DNA of 64,000 bases, from positions 1-64,000 of the forward strand of contig NZ_JAANMS010000003.1 of the NCBI RefSeq assembly GCF_011250565.1, read 5' to 3'. Positions within the stretch are counted from its first letter, which is position 1. Each line of letters opens with the position of its first letter. Positions 16,423 to 24,909 of the stretch are shown in pieces. A program made the translations under genes and the position numbers. The notes under the pieces are model-generated. The model was not told the origin of the DNA and did not search any database. It was given only the letters and a program-made list of their open reading frames with translations. The DNA comes from Nocardioides sp. IC4_145 (lineage in GTDB: Bacteria; Actinomycetota; Actinomycetes; Propionibacteriales; Nocardioidaceae).

Positions 16423-17269
16423 ATGCGCCCCCTCCTCGCCACGCTCGCCGGGGTCGTCCTGCTCGCCGGCTGCGGGGGCGGGCCGACCCCGTCCGCCGAC
16501 CCCGCCACCGGTCCGTCCGCGGGGGACTCCGTGGAGGACGCCGGGGAGCCCACGGCTCGGGTGGACCGGGGTCGTGCGATCGCCGATGCGCCGACCTCGG
16601 TGCTGCGCGACGTCCGGGTGCGGCGCACGCCCCGCGGGCTCGACGTGACGACGTGGTGGGGGTGCGTGGACCCGCTGGCCTGCCTGCGCAGCGACCAGGC
16701 CGTCGCCGCCAGCGGGGACGACTTCGCGACCGCGACGTACGACCAGGCCCCCCGCGGGCAGGCGCTCCGGCGGCTGGGCGGTGCGGACCGGCGGCGGTCG
16801 GCGGGCCACCCGGCGTGCCGGCCACCCGCGGACTGGTGAGCGCGGAGGGCGACTCGCTCGTCGCCGGCGTGCGTGCCGTGGTCGCCGGCGGCGACGGCGC
16901 GACGTTCCTGCCGTTCCAGCGGGTCGTCCGCGGAACGGACGGCCGGTGGGAGGTCTTCGACGTGCCGGAGGTCGACGGCGAACGGGGTACGTGAGCGGGG
17001 CGGTCGTCCTGCCGGACGGTCGACTGCTCGTGCTGCTGCCGGTCTGGAGCGGCGACCGGGCCGGCCGGCCCAGCGCCGTCCACCACTGCCTGTGGGTCTC
17101 CGCAGGCGCCGACTGGTCGTCGTACCGGCCCTGGGCCGGTGACGTGCAGCGGCTGCGCGCCGACCCGCGCGAGGGCGGGGTCCTCTGGTTGCTGCTCGCC
17201 GACGACATGGCGCCCCTGCTGGTCTCGACCGACGGCGGCCGCACGTTGCGGGCCGTGCGGGCTCGGTGA
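16423..17269 (+). pseudogene. lipoprotein gene interrupted by two frameshifts
   Basis: Three consecutive frames give one plausible protein. Frame 1 from 16423 starts with a lipoprotein signal peptide ending in LLAGCGGG and runs to about 16780-16839. A second frame continues (GLVSAEGDSLVAGVRAV) up to a stop at 16992-16994. A third frame resumes at YVSGAVVLPDGRLLVL and ends at 17269. The second shift lies in a GGGG run at about 16984-16988. The C-terminus VSTDGGRTLRAV resembles an Asp-box of beta-propeller proteins. High-GC third positions persist in all parts, so decay is recent, or the shifts are sequencing errors. Confidence 0.7.
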
Positions 17270-17280
17270 CCCCTGGGAGT

Positions 17281-17302
17281 CTTGATCGAACGTTCGATCA
17301 AG
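17281..17302. promoter_or_regulatory. perfect 22-bp palindrome, probable TetR-family operator
   Basis: The half-site CTTGATCGAAC (17281-17291) is followed directly by its exact reverse complement (17292-17302). Length, perfect dyad symmetry and position 56 bp before the TetR gene fit an autoregulatory operator for a TetR dimer. It lies just after the stop of the broken lipoprotein gene. No second copy was noticed elsewhere in the window. Confidence 0.75.
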
Positions 17303-17358
17303 GGCGAGCCTGTGGATGAACCCCTCGGCGTCGGGCCAGCCCGTGGTGAGGTGGCGAC

Positions 17359-17961
17359 ATGCCGCACGTGCTCGACACCCGCACCCGGACCGAGGAGCTG
17401 ATGCACGCCTCGTGGCGACTCATCGACGAGGGCGGCACGGCCGCGGTGACCCTCCGCCGTCTGGGCGACGAGGTCGGGATCGCACCATCGTCGATCGTCC
17501 ACCAGCTGACCAACCGGGAGCGGCTGATCCGGGTCCTCGCGGTGATGACCAACGACGAGCACCTCGCCCGGACACAGGTCCGCTCGCTCGCTGAGGGCTG
17601 GGCGGGCTTCCTCCCACGGGACGAGGAGGACCTCCTCGTGCTCCGGGCCTGGCTCGCCTGGAGCGAGCTCGGGCGAGCCGACCGTGAGCTCGGCGACGTG
17701 CTCGACGTGCGGCACGCCCGCGAGCGCTCCGTGGTGACCGGCCGGCTCCAGCGCCAGCTGGACCACGAGCCGACCGACGCGCTCGTCGAGTCCGTGCTGG
17801 CCCTCGTGCGCGGCCTCCAGCTCGCGGTGACCCTCCGGCCGGGCGGGCTGGACCCAGAGCTCGCGCGCACGGCCCTGGTCGAGGGCGTCCCTCAGCTGAC
17901 GGCAGCGGCCGCGGCCTCCCGCAGCGAGGAGACCATGGCGTCGGGGTCGTCGGCGGAGTAG
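17359..17961 (+). CDS. TetR/AcrR family transcriptional regulator
   Basis: A 200-aa repressor-type protein. Residues about 8-55 form the HTH domain: [18 protein letters not shown], then [23 protein letters not shown], with the usual Y-x-H-F region replaced by IVHQLTN. The C-terminal ligand domain is helical, with no recognisable effector. The ATG is preceded by GAGGTGG. A perfect palindrome upstream suggests autoregulation, and no other target gene is obvious. Its last 70 bp overlap the 3' end of rpe tail-to-tail. Confidence 0.85.
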   Translation: MPHVLDTRTRTEELMHASWRLIDEGGTAAVTLRRLGDEVGIAPSSIVHQLTNRERLIRVLAVMTNDEHLARTQVRSLAEGWAGFLPRDEEDLLVLRAWLAWSELGRADRELGDVLDVRHARERSVVTGRLQRQLDHEPTDALVESVLALVRGLQLAVTLRPGGLDPELARTALVEGVPQLTAAAAASRSEETMASGSSAE

Positions 17962-18557
17962 ACGGCCGAGCCCGCGACGAAGACGTCGGCGCCGGCCTCC
18001 GCGCAGCGGCCGATGGTCTCGAGCGAGACGCCGCCGTCGACCTGGAGCCAGGTCTCGACACCGTGGGCGTCGAGCAGCGCGCGGGTGCGGCGGATCTTGG
18101 GCAGGACCAGGTCGAGGAACTTCTGCCCGCCGAAGCCCGGCTCGACGGTCATCAGCAGCACCATGTCGAGCTCGGGCAGCAGGTCGGCGTAGGGCTCGAT
18201 CGGCGTCGCGGGTCGCAGCGCCATCGACGCCCGGGCGCCGTGCGCACGGACCTCGCGGGCCAGCCGGACCGGCGCTCGAGCGGCCTCGACGTGGAAGGTG
18301 ACCGAGCCGCAGCCGGCCTCGACGTACGCCACGGCGTTGCGGTCGGGGTCCTCGATCATCAGGTGGGCGTCGAGCGGGGTGTCCGTGCTGCGCGCCAGCG
18401 CCTCGACCATCGTCGGGCCGAAGGTGAGGTTCGGGACGAAGTGGTTGTCCATGACGTCGACGTGGACCCAGTCCGCGCCGGGGATCCGCGCCACCTCCGC
18501 CCCGAGGTTCGCGAAGTCGGCGTTGAGGATGCTCGGCGTGATCTGGAGGTGGTCCAC
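17892..18557 (-). CDS. rpe: ribulose-phosphate 3-epimerase
   Basis: Interconverts ribulose-5-phosphate and xylulose-5-phosphate in the pentose phosphate pathway, supplying the pentose used by the neighbouring rib genes. The 221-aa TIM barrel shows [31 protein letters not shown] (metal-binding Asp and His), [26 protein letters not shown] and [12 protein letters not shown]. The GTG start lies 8 nt after a minus-strand TAGACT (18571-18566), so it may be leaderless. Confidence 0.95.
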   Translation of the reverse strand: MDHLQITPSILNADFANLGAEVARIPGADWVHVDVMDNHFVPNLTFGPTMVEALARSTDTPLDAHLMIEDPDRNAVAYVEAGCGSVTFHVEAARAPVRLAREVRAHGARASMALRPATPIEPYADLLPELDMVLLMTVEPGFGGQKFLDLVLPKIRRTRALLDAHGVETWLQVDGGVSLETIGRCAEAGADVFVAGSAVYSADDPDAMVSSLREAAAAAVS

Positions 18558-18596
18558 GGGCCGTCAGTCTAGGGAGCGCGCTGACCGCGGAGCAGG

Positions 18597-20216
18597 TCAG
18601 GCCAGCTCGAGCAGGTCCTGCTCGTCGAGGACGTCCAGCGACAGCGTGCGGTAGCCGACCGACTCGAACAGCACCGTGACCCGGTCGTCCTCGACGTCGG
18701 TGACGACGCCGGGCCCGAACTCGGTGTGCACGACGTCGCTCTGGACGGGGTACGCCGCGTCCTGCTCGACGGCCGGGTCCTCCGCGACGCCGTCGCGGCA
18801 GTTGTCGCAGCGGCCGCAGCGCTGCTCCGCCTGCTCCCCGAAGTAGCCCTGGAGGTACGCCGCGCGGCACCGGTCGGTCTCGGCGTAGCCTCGCATCATG
18901 TCGACCCGCGAGCGCTCGAGCCGGCGGTGGGACTCGGCCACCTCGACCACCGCGGCGACGGCGTCGTCCGGCGCATTGGCCTCCGGGCGGGTCTCGTGGA
19001 CCAGCGTCAGCAGGTTGAGGATCCGGCCCGTCTTGCGCGGCCCGAAGCCGGACGCCTCGGCGACGTCCTTCGGCTCGATGCCGACCTCCCCGGCGGCCCG
19101 GAGCACGGCGTGGACGTCCTTGGGCTTGGGCACACCGCCGGAGAAGAACCGGCCCAGGGCGAGGTCCTCGGCCCGGTAGACCAGCGTGGCGGTCGCCGGC
19201 TCGCCGTCGCGGCCGGCCCGGCCGACCTCCTGGTAGTAGGTGTCGGGCGACTCGGGGATCTGCGCGTGCACCACGAACCGCACGTCGGGCTTGTCGATGC
19301 CCATGCCGAAGGCGGAGGTCGCCACCACGACGTCGACCTCGTCGGCCATGAACGCCTCGTGGGTCTCCTCGCGGCGTCGGTGGCCGAGGCCGGCGTGGTA
19401 GACCGCCGTGCGCCGGCCCGCCTCGGCCAGCGCGGCGGCGTACTCCTCGGCCTTGGGACGGGTGCGGCAGTAGACGATGCCCGACCCCTCGGCCGCGGCG
19501 ACCAGCTCGACCACCGCGCGGAGCTGGTCGGTCTCCTCGTTGACGCGGACCACCTCGAGGGCGAGGTTGTCGCGGGCGAACCCGGTCAGGACGGTCCGCG
19601 GGTCGCGCAGGTCGAGCCGGTCGACGATGTCCTCCTGCACCGGAGGCGCGGCGGTGGCGGTCATCGCGACCACGCGGGGCGGCGCGCCGTGCTCGTCGAC
19701 CAGGTCGGCGAGGAGGTCGCCGAGGCGGAAGTAGTCGGGCCGGAAGTCGTGGCCCCACGCCGAGACGCAGTGCGCCTCGTCGACGGCGACCAGCCGGATG
19801 CCGGCGGCGCCGATCGCGGCGCGGACCTCGTCGTTGGCCAGCTGCTCGGGCGAGCAGAAGAGGAAGTCCACCTCGCCGGCGCTCGCCCGCTCGACGACCT
19901 CGCGCTTCTCCGCCTCCGACTCCGCCGAGCTGAGCCGGCAGGCGCTGAGCCCGCCCGGGGCCGAGCGGATGCTCTCGACCTGGTCCTGCTGGAGCGCCAG
20001 CAGCGGCGAGACGACGAGCGTGCAGCCCTCGGTGAGCACCCCGGCGACCTGGTAGACCAGCGACTTGCCCGAGCCGGTCGGCGAGACGAGCAGCACGTCG
20101 TGGCCGTCGAGCAGCGCCGTCATCGCCTCGGCCTGGCCGCCGAGCAGGTGCTCGTGGCCGAAGACCTCGCGGGCGGCCTTCTCGACCCTGGTCAGGAGCT
20201 GCTGTCGCGAGGTCAC
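18597..20216 (-). CDS. recQ: RecQ-family ATP-dependent DNA helicase with Tudor-like C-terminus
   Basis: A 3'-5' superfamily 2 helicase of 539 aa. Motifs: Walker A SPTGSGKS (about residues 45-52), VVSPLLALQQDQV, VDEAHCVSAWGHDFRPDY, VAMTATA, VYHAGLG, VATSAFGMGIDKPDVRFVVH and QEVGRAGRDG. A zinc cluster follows (DRCRAAYLQGYFG and CGRCDNC). There is no HRDC domain. Instead the last 50 residues (VVHTEFGPGVVTDVEDDRV, LFESVGYRTLSL) resemble the Tudor-like RNA-polymerase-binding tail of PcrA/UvrD. It is separated by 39 bp from rpe. Confidence 0.85.
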   Translation of the reverse strand: MTSRQQLLTRVEKAAREVFGHEHLLGGQAEAMTALLDGHDVLLVSPTGSGKSLVYQVAGVLTEGCTLVVSPLLALQQDQVESIRSAPGGLSACRLSSAESEAEKREVVERASAGEVDFLFCSPEQLANDEVRAAIGAAGIRLVAVDEAHCVSAWGHDFRPDYFRLGDLLADLVDEHGAPPRVVAMTATAAPPVQEDIVDRLDLRDPRTVLTGFARDNLALEVVRVNEETDQLRAVVELVAAAEGSGIVYCRTRPKAEEYAAALAEAGRRTAVYHAGLGHRRREETHEAFMADEVDVVVATSAFGMGIDKPDVRFVVHAQIPESPDTYYQEVGRAGRDGEPATATLVYRAEDLALGRFFSGGVPKPKDVHAVLRAAGEVGIEPKDVAEASGFGPRKTGRILNLLTLVHETRPEANAPDDAVAAVVEVAESHRRLERSRVDMMRGYAETDRCRAAYLQGYFGEQAEQRCGRCDNCRDGVAEDPAVEQDAAYPVQSDVVHTEFGPGVVTDVEDDRVTVLFESVGYRTLSLDVLDEQDLLELA

Positions 20217-20269
20217 CGCGAGCCGTTACCCACCCCGCTCCCCTCGGACCTCACCCCTGCGGGGGACGC

Positions 20270-21238
20270 TCACTCCTCGTCGGGGTCCGCAGGCGGCTCG
20301 GCGCCCTCCGCCTCGTCGCGCTCGGCCCACGCCAGCAGCGGCGCGATGTCCCAGGGGTGGTCGTCGATGTCGGCGTGCAGGTCGCCGAGCTCGGCGAAGC
20401 GCTGCGGCACGGTGAAGATCGTGAAGTCGCGCGGGTCCACGTCGGCGACCTCGTCCCAGCGGATCGGGGTGGAGACGCGGGCGTCGGGCAGGCCGCGGAC
20501 GGAGTACGCCGCCGCGATGGTGTGGTCGCGGGCGTTCTGGTTGTAGTCGACGAAGACCGTCGCGGGGTCCCGGTCCTTGCGCCACCAGGTCAGGTCGACG
20601 TCGTCGGGCGCGCGCCGCTCGACCTCGCGGGCGAAGGCCAGCGCGGCACGGCGCACCTCCTTGAACCCGTGGTCGGGCCGGATCCGGACGTAGACGTGGA
20701 TGCCCTTGCTGCCGCTCGTCTTCGGGTAGCCGGTCACCCCGAGCTCGTCGAGCACCTCGTGGACGACGCCGGCCACGCGACGTACCCGGTCGAAGTCGCA
20801 GTCCGGCCCGGGGTCGAGGTCGATGCGCCACTCGTCGGGCTTCTCGGTGTCGGCGCGCCGGCTGTTCCACGGGTGGAACTCGACCGTCGACATCTGCACC
20901 GCCCAGATGACGCTCGCCAGCTCGGTGACGCAGAGCTCGTCGGCGGTGCGGTTCCAGCGCGGGAAGTGCAGCCGCACCGTCTCCACCCACGGCGGTGCGC
21001 CGTTCGGTAGCCGCTTCTGGTGCACCTTCTCCCCCGCGAGGCCCTTGGGGAAGCGGTGCAGCATGCAGGGCCGCTCCTCCAGCGCGTTGACGATGCCGGG
21101 GCCGACGGCGAGGTAGTACTCGACCAGGTCGAGCTTGGTCGCTCCCGACTCGGGGAAGTACACGCGGTCCGGGTTGCTCACCCGCACGACGCGGTCGTCG
21201 ACCTCGATCTCGACGGACGGGGACTTCGACGCGGCCAC
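20270..21238 (-). CDS. stand-alone LigD-type polymerase/primase domain protein
   Basis: A 322-aa archaeo-eukaryotic-primase-like polymerase of non-homologous end joining. Visible features: PDRVYFPESGATKLDLVEYY, PCMLHRFPKGL, the metal-binding WRIDLDPGPDCDFD, TSGSKGIHVYV, and FVDYNQNARDHTIAAAYSVRG. No ligase or nuclease domain and no Ku gene are present, so this is the separate-polymerase form that fills gaps at breaks with partners elsewhere. The GTG start is 6 nt after minus-strand TACGGT (21250-21245). It is divergent from the AAA ATPase with only 33 bp between them. Confidence 0.88.
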   Translation of the reverse strand: MAASKSPSVEIEVDDRVVRVSNPDRVYFPESGATKLDLVEYYLAVGPGIVNALEERPCMLHRFPKGLAGEKVHQKRLPNGAPPWVETVRLHFPRWNRTADELCVTELASVIWAVQMSTVEFHPWNSRRADTEKPDEWRIDLDPGPDCDFDRVRRVAGVVHEVLDELGVTGYPKTSGSKGIHVYVRIRPDHGFKEVRRAALAFAREVERRAPDDVDLTWWRKDRDPATVFVDYNQNARDHTIAAAYSVRGLPDARVSTPIRWDEVADVDPRDFTIFTVPQRFAELGDLHADIDDHPWDIAPLLAWAERDEAEGAEPPADPDEE

Positions 21239-21271
21239 GCGTCCACCGTAGTGGCCCGTACGGTGAGGCCC
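21239..21271. promoter_or_regulatory. 33-bp divergent promoter with two leaderless-type -10 boxes
   Basis: Minus-strand TACGGT (21250-21245) is 6 nt before the LigD-polymerase GTG. Plus-strand TACGGT (21259-21264) is 7 nt before the AAA-ATPase GTG at 21272. The identical hexamers placed back to back decide both start codons and imply transcripts that begin at the start codon. Confidence 0.55.
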
Positions 21272-22000
21272 GTGCGCCTCGACCAACCGCCCGTGGTCCG
21301 CGTGTCCGTGCCGCGGCAGGGCCGGGCGGAGAAGCTGCCGCTGCGCCGGTGGCCGATGACCGTGCCGGCCGTCGAGCACGTCGTGCGGCGCGGGCTCGAC
21401 CTCGACCCGGGGGTGACGTTCCTCGTCGGCGAGAACGGTTCGGGCAAGTCGACGATCGTCGAGGCGGTGGCCGAGGCCTACGGGCTGTCCCCCGAGGGCG
21501 GCACCCGCAACTCCCACCACTCCACCCGGGTGACCGAGTCGCCGCTGGGCGCGGCACTCACGCTCCAGCGGGGCCTGGGCGCAGGCCGGTGGGGGTTCTT
21601 CCTGCGCGCGGAGACCATGCACGGCTGGTACACGCACCAGGAGCAGTACGGCGGCCCCTCGCTGCACGAGATGAGCCACGGGGAGTCGTTCCTTGAGGTG
21701 CTCCGGACCCGCTTCGACTCCGCCGGGTTCTACTGCCTCGACGAGCCCGAGGCGGCGCTGTCGTTCTCCTCGACCCTGGGCCTGGTCGCCGCGTTGGACG
21801 AGGTCGTGGCGAAGGGCGGGCAGGTGCTGTGCGCGACGCACTCTCCCGTGCTGGCCGCGATGCCGGGCGCGACGATCCTGGAGGCCGGCCCGTGGGGCCT
21901 GCGCCCGGCCCGGTGGGAGGAGCTGGACCTGGTGCAGCACTGGCGCGCGTACCTCGCCGACCCCGGGCGCTACCTCCGGCACGTCGTGGGCGGCGCCTGA
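21272..22000 (+). CDS. AAA-family (ABC/SMC-like) ATPase
   Basis: A 242-aa soluble ATPase with Walker A GENGSGKST (about residues 51-59), an ABC-type signature MSHGESFLEVL, Walker B FYCLDEPEAALS, and an H-loop-like CATHSPVLAAMPGATILE. This compact overcoming-type architecture is found in predicted ATPases of unknown role. The GTG at 21272 was preferred to 21251 and 21263 because TACGGT lies 7 nt before it. Divergent pairing with a LigD polymerase suggests, but does not show, a link to DNA-end metabolism. Confidence 0.8.
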   Translation: MRLDQPPVVRVSVPRQGRAEKLPLRRWPMTVPAVEHVVRRGLDLDPGVTFLVGENGSGKSTIVEAVAEAYGLSPEGGTRNSHHSTRVTESPLGAALTLQRGLGAGRWGFFLRAETMHGWYTHQEQYGGPSLHEMSHGESFLEVLRTRFDSAGFYCLDEPEAALSFSSTLGLVAALDEVVAKGGQVLCATHSPVLAAMPGATILEAGPWGLRPARWEELDLVQHWRAYLADPGRYLRHVVGGA

Positions 22001-22004
22001 GCGC

Positions 22005-22138
22005 TCACTCCTGCTCGGTGCCGCCTCCCCCGTGGGCGCCATGATGTGCTCGGCGGGGCCGGTGCGGTCGGTGCGCCTCGCGAGCAGCCGGTCGCGGTCG
22101 TCGGGTGCCAGGTCGGCCCGCTCGGCGGACTCGACCAC
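22005..22138 (-). pseudogene. possible small gene with a frameshift in a G5 run
   Basis: On the minus strand a stretch of coding-like high-GC3 codons starts at GTG 22138 (VVESAERADLAPDDRD and on) and reads to a run of five G at 22031-22027. Beyond it the frame runs into antisense of the ATPase gene. With one base changed, the reading would end GGGTEQE and stop at 22005, directly after the ATPase stop. About 44 codons in all. No family recognised; start uncertain, possibly further upstream overlapping rsmB. Confidence 0.25.
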
Positions 22139-22169
22139 CAGCCCCAGCTGCTCCTCGGCCCTCTGCCTC

Positions 22170-23561
22170 TCAGCCGCGGCGCAGCAGCGCCAGGAACATC
22201 GCGTCGGTGCCGTGGCGGTGCGGCCACAGCTGCAGGGTGCCAGCCACCGGGCCGGCGCAGTCCGGCACGTGCGGCAGCAGACCGCCGGCGTCCTCGAGAC
22301 GTACGTCGCCGCGCGACCCCAGCACCGCCTCGACCACCTCCGCGGTCTCGGCCAGCACCGGCGAGCAGGTCGCGTAGAGCACCACACCGCCGGGCCGCAC
22401 CAGGCCCAGCGCCGAGCCGACCAGGGCACGCTGGAGCTCCACCAGGTCGGCGAGGTCCTGGGGCCGGCGTCGCCAGCGGGCCTCCGGCCGGCGGCGCAGC
22501 GCCCCCAGTCCGGTGCACGGCGCGTCGACGAGGACGCGGTCGAAGGTGCCCTCGCGGAACGGCGGGCGAGTGCCGTCCGCGGTCAGGACACCGGCGACCC
22601 CGTCGGCACCCCGGAGGTTGCGCGCCACCAGGCGGGCCCGGTGCTGCTGACGCTCGCCGGCGACGAGCCGCGCACCGCGCCCGGCCGCGAGCGCAGCGAG
22701 GAGCGCGGACTTCCCGCCCGGGCCGGCGCACAGGTCGAGCCACTGCTCGTCGCGGCCCTCGAGCGGGGCTGCGGCGGCCGCCTCGGCGACGAGCTGCGAG
22801 CCCTCGTCCTGCACCCCGGCGCGGCCCTCGGCGACAGCCGGCACCGCGCCGGGGTCACCGGACTCCAGCACCACGCCGTAGGGCGACCACGGGGTCGGCT
22901 CGCCCGGGAGCTCCTCGCGGGTGGCCCGGCCCGGGCGGGCGACCAGGGTGACCCGCGGCGGCTCGTTGTCGGCGGCCAGCAGGGCGTCGAGCTCGTCGGG
23001 TCCCACCGCGCGGCGCAGCTCGTCGACCACCCAGCGCGGGTGGCTCGCGGCGATCGCGGCGTGGCCCGTCGGGTCGGTCCCGCGGTCCGGCGCGACCCGG
23101 TCGACCCAGGCGTCGAGGTCGTGGGCGGTCACCTTGCGCAGCACGGCGTTGGCGAAGCCGGCCGCCCCCGGCCCGACCTTGCTGCGGACCAGGTCGACGG
23201 TCGTGCTGATCGCCGCGTGGGCGGGCACGCGCATCGAGAGCAGCTGGTGCGTCCCGAGCCGCAGCGCGTCGAGCACCTTCGCCTCGACCTTCGCCAGCGA
23301 CCGGTCGACGCACGCGGCCAGCACGGCGTCGTACGTCGCCTGGCGGCGGATCGTGCCCGACACCAGCTCGGTGACGAACGCTGCGTCGCGGCCGGCCAGC
23401 CCGTGCTCGGCCAGCACCGAGAGGAGCACGAGGTTGGTGTACGCGTCGTCGACGCGCACCGCCTTGAGCACCTCCCACGCCGCCAGGCGCGGGACGTCGA
23501 CCTTCGGCCTCGGCTTCGGCTTCTGCTTCGACCGCGGGGCGGGGCGGCGCCGGTCAGCCAT
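22170..23561 (-). CDS. rsmB: 16S rRNA (cytosine-967-C5) methyltransferase
   Basis: A SAM-dependent m5C rRNA methyltransferase of 463 aa. The N-terminal NusB-like domain (about residues 25-170) has DDAYTNLVLLSVL and FANAVLRKV. The catalytic domain has LDLCAGPGGKSALLA (SAM loop), VLVDAPCTGLGALRRRPE with one conserved Cys, and LYATCSP with the catalytic Cys. A lysine/arginine-rich start (RSKQKPKPRPK) contacts RNA in relatives. It overlaps the YjbR gene by 8 nt within the fmt-def-priA block. Confidence 0.93.
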   Translation of the reverse strand: MADRRRPAPRSKQKPKPRPKVDVPRLAAWEVLKAVRVDDAYTNLVLLSVLAEHGLAGRDAAFVTELVSGTIRRQATYDAVLAACVDRSLAKVEAKVLDALRLGTHQLLSMRVPAHAAISTTVDLVRSKVGPGAAGFANAVLRKVTAHDLDAWVDRVAPDRGTDPTGHAAIAASHPRWVVDELRRAVGPDELDALLAADNEPPRVTLVARPGRATREELPGEPTPWSPYGVVLESGDPGAVPAVAEGRAGVQDEGSQLVAEAAAAAPLEGRDEQWLDLCAGPGGKSALLAALAAGRGARLVAGERQQHRARLVARNLRGADGVAGVLTADGTRPPFREGTFDRVLVDAPCTGLGALRRRPEARWRRRPQDLADLVELQRALVGSALGLVRPGGVVLYATCSPVLAETAEVVEAVLGSRGDVRLEDAGGLLPHVPDCAGPVAGTLQLWPHRHGTDAMFLALLRRG

Positions 23562-23976
23562 CGGAGTCCCCGTCGAGGTGTGCCAGGTGCTCGCGGACCA
23601 GCCGCTTCGGAGCCCGGGCGGCCCAGGCCTCGATGATGACCTCGCGCAGCTCCTCGACGTCGAGCTCGCCGAGCCGGGACTGCGAGACCAGCACCGCGCT
23701 GCTGCGGCGGAAGTGGTCGATCGTGAAGAACGGCGTCGACGGGTCGGCGACCAGCGCCTCCTTGGCGTCCGTCGTCGGCGTGGTGATCACCAGCAGGTCG
23801 TCGTAGGGCTCCCCGGTCGCGGGGTCCACCGCGTGGTGGTCCGGCGCGCGGAAGAGCAGGAAGCCGCGGCCGCGGACCAGGTACGTCGGCCGGTCGCCCC
23901 ACGACGTACCCAGCTCGACCTCCGGCAGCGACCGGCAGATCGCGTCGACGTCGGCGGGTGTCGCGGGGCGGCCCAT
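23554..23976 (-). CDS. MmcQ/YjbR family protein
   Basis: A 140-aa protein of the YjbR/MmcQ fold (CyaY-like, sometimes called DNA-binding; true role unsettled). Supporting features are VDAICRSLPEVELGTSWGD near the N-terminus, FLLFRAP, the KEALVADPSTPFFTIDHF segment and a C-terminal VEELREVIIEAWAARAPKRL. It lies between fmt (3 nt away) and rsmB (overlap 8 nt), so it is part of that operon. Confidence 0.85.
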   Translation of the reverse strand: MGRPATPADVDAICRSLPEVELGTSWGDRPTYLVRGRGFLLFRAPDHHAVDPATGEPYDDLLVITTPTTDAKEALVADPSTPFFTIDHFRRSSAVLVSQSRLGELDVEELREVIIEAWAARAPKRLVREHLAHLDGDSDG

Positions 23977-23979
23977 GGC

Positions 23980-24906
23980 TCAGGCACCGAGCCGGGTGCC
24001 CGACTCCAGACGTACGCCGCGGGCCCAGTCGGCCGCGCCCATCTGCTTCTTGCCGAAGGCCTTGACCTCGCCGAGCCGGACCGCGTCGGTGCCGGTGCCG
24101 ACGAGCACGGCGTTCTTGCGGACCTCGAGCACGCCGGGCTCGAGCCGGGTGCCCTCCTCGATCGTCACCGGACCGACCTTGAGCCGCTCGCCCTCGTGGG
24201 TCGACCAGGCGCCCGGGCCGGGCGTGCAGGCGCGGATGCGCCGGTCGACGGCGACCGCGGGCTCGGACCAGTCGACCTCGGCGTCCTCGACGAGGATCTT
24301 CGGAGCGATGCTGACGCCGTCCTCGGGCTGCTCGCGGGCGACGAGCGAGCCGTCCTCGATGCCGTCCAGGGTGGCGACGAGCAGCCCGGCGCCGCCCTCG
24401 GCGAGGCGACCGAGCAGGTCGCCGGCGGTGTCGGTGGGACGGATCCGCTCGGTCATCACGCCGAACGTCGGGCCCGCGTCCATCGCCTTGACGATGCGGA
24501 ACGTCGTCGCGCCGGTGACCTCGTCGCCGGCCCAGATGGCGTGCTGCACGGGGGCCGCGCCGCGCCACGCGGGCAGGCAGGAGAAGTGCAGGTTGACCCA
24601 GCCGTGCGGCGGGATGTCGAGGGCCGACTGCGGCAGGAGGGCGCCGTACGCCACGACCGGGCAGCAGTCCGGGCGCAGCGCCTTCAGCTGCTCCTGGAAC
24701 TCCGGGTCACGCGGGTGGTCGGGCTTGAGCACCGGCACGCCGAGCTCCTCCGCACGCTGGGCGACCGGGCTGGCGACCAGCTTGCGGCCGCGGCCCGCCG
24801 GGGCGTCGGGGCGGGTGACCACACCGACCAGCTCGTGGCCGGAGTCGGCGATGGCGTTCAGGGAGGGCACGGCGACCTCGGGGGTGCCGGCGAAGACGAG
24901 GCGCAT
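23980..24906 (-). CDS. fmt: methionyl-tRNA formyltransferase
   Basis: Formylates initiator Met-tRNA with 10-formyl-THF. The 308-aa protein has [31 protein letters not shown], then the catalytic segment [19 protein letters not shown] (with NLHFSCLP before it) and [16 protein letters not shown]. The C-terminal tRNA-binding barrel spans about residues 210-308. It follows def by 3 nt; the deformylase acts on the same N-formyl group. Confidence 0.96.
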   Translation of the reverse strand: MRLVFAGTPEVAVPSLNAIADSGHELVGVVTRPDAPAGRGRKLVASPVAQRAEELGVPVLKPDHPRDPEFQEQLKALRPDCCPVVAYGALLPQSALDIPPHGWVNLHFSCLPAWRGAAPVQHAIWAGDEVTGATTFRIVKAMDAGPTFGVMTERIRPTDTAGDLLGRLAEGGAGLLVATLDGIEDGSLVAREQPEDGVSIAPKILVEDAEVDWSEPAVAVDRRIRACTPGPGAWSTHEGERLKVGPVTIEEGTRLEPGVLEVRKNAVLVGTGTDAVRLGEVKAFGKKQMGAADWARGVRLESGTRLGA

Positions 24907-24909
24907 GGA

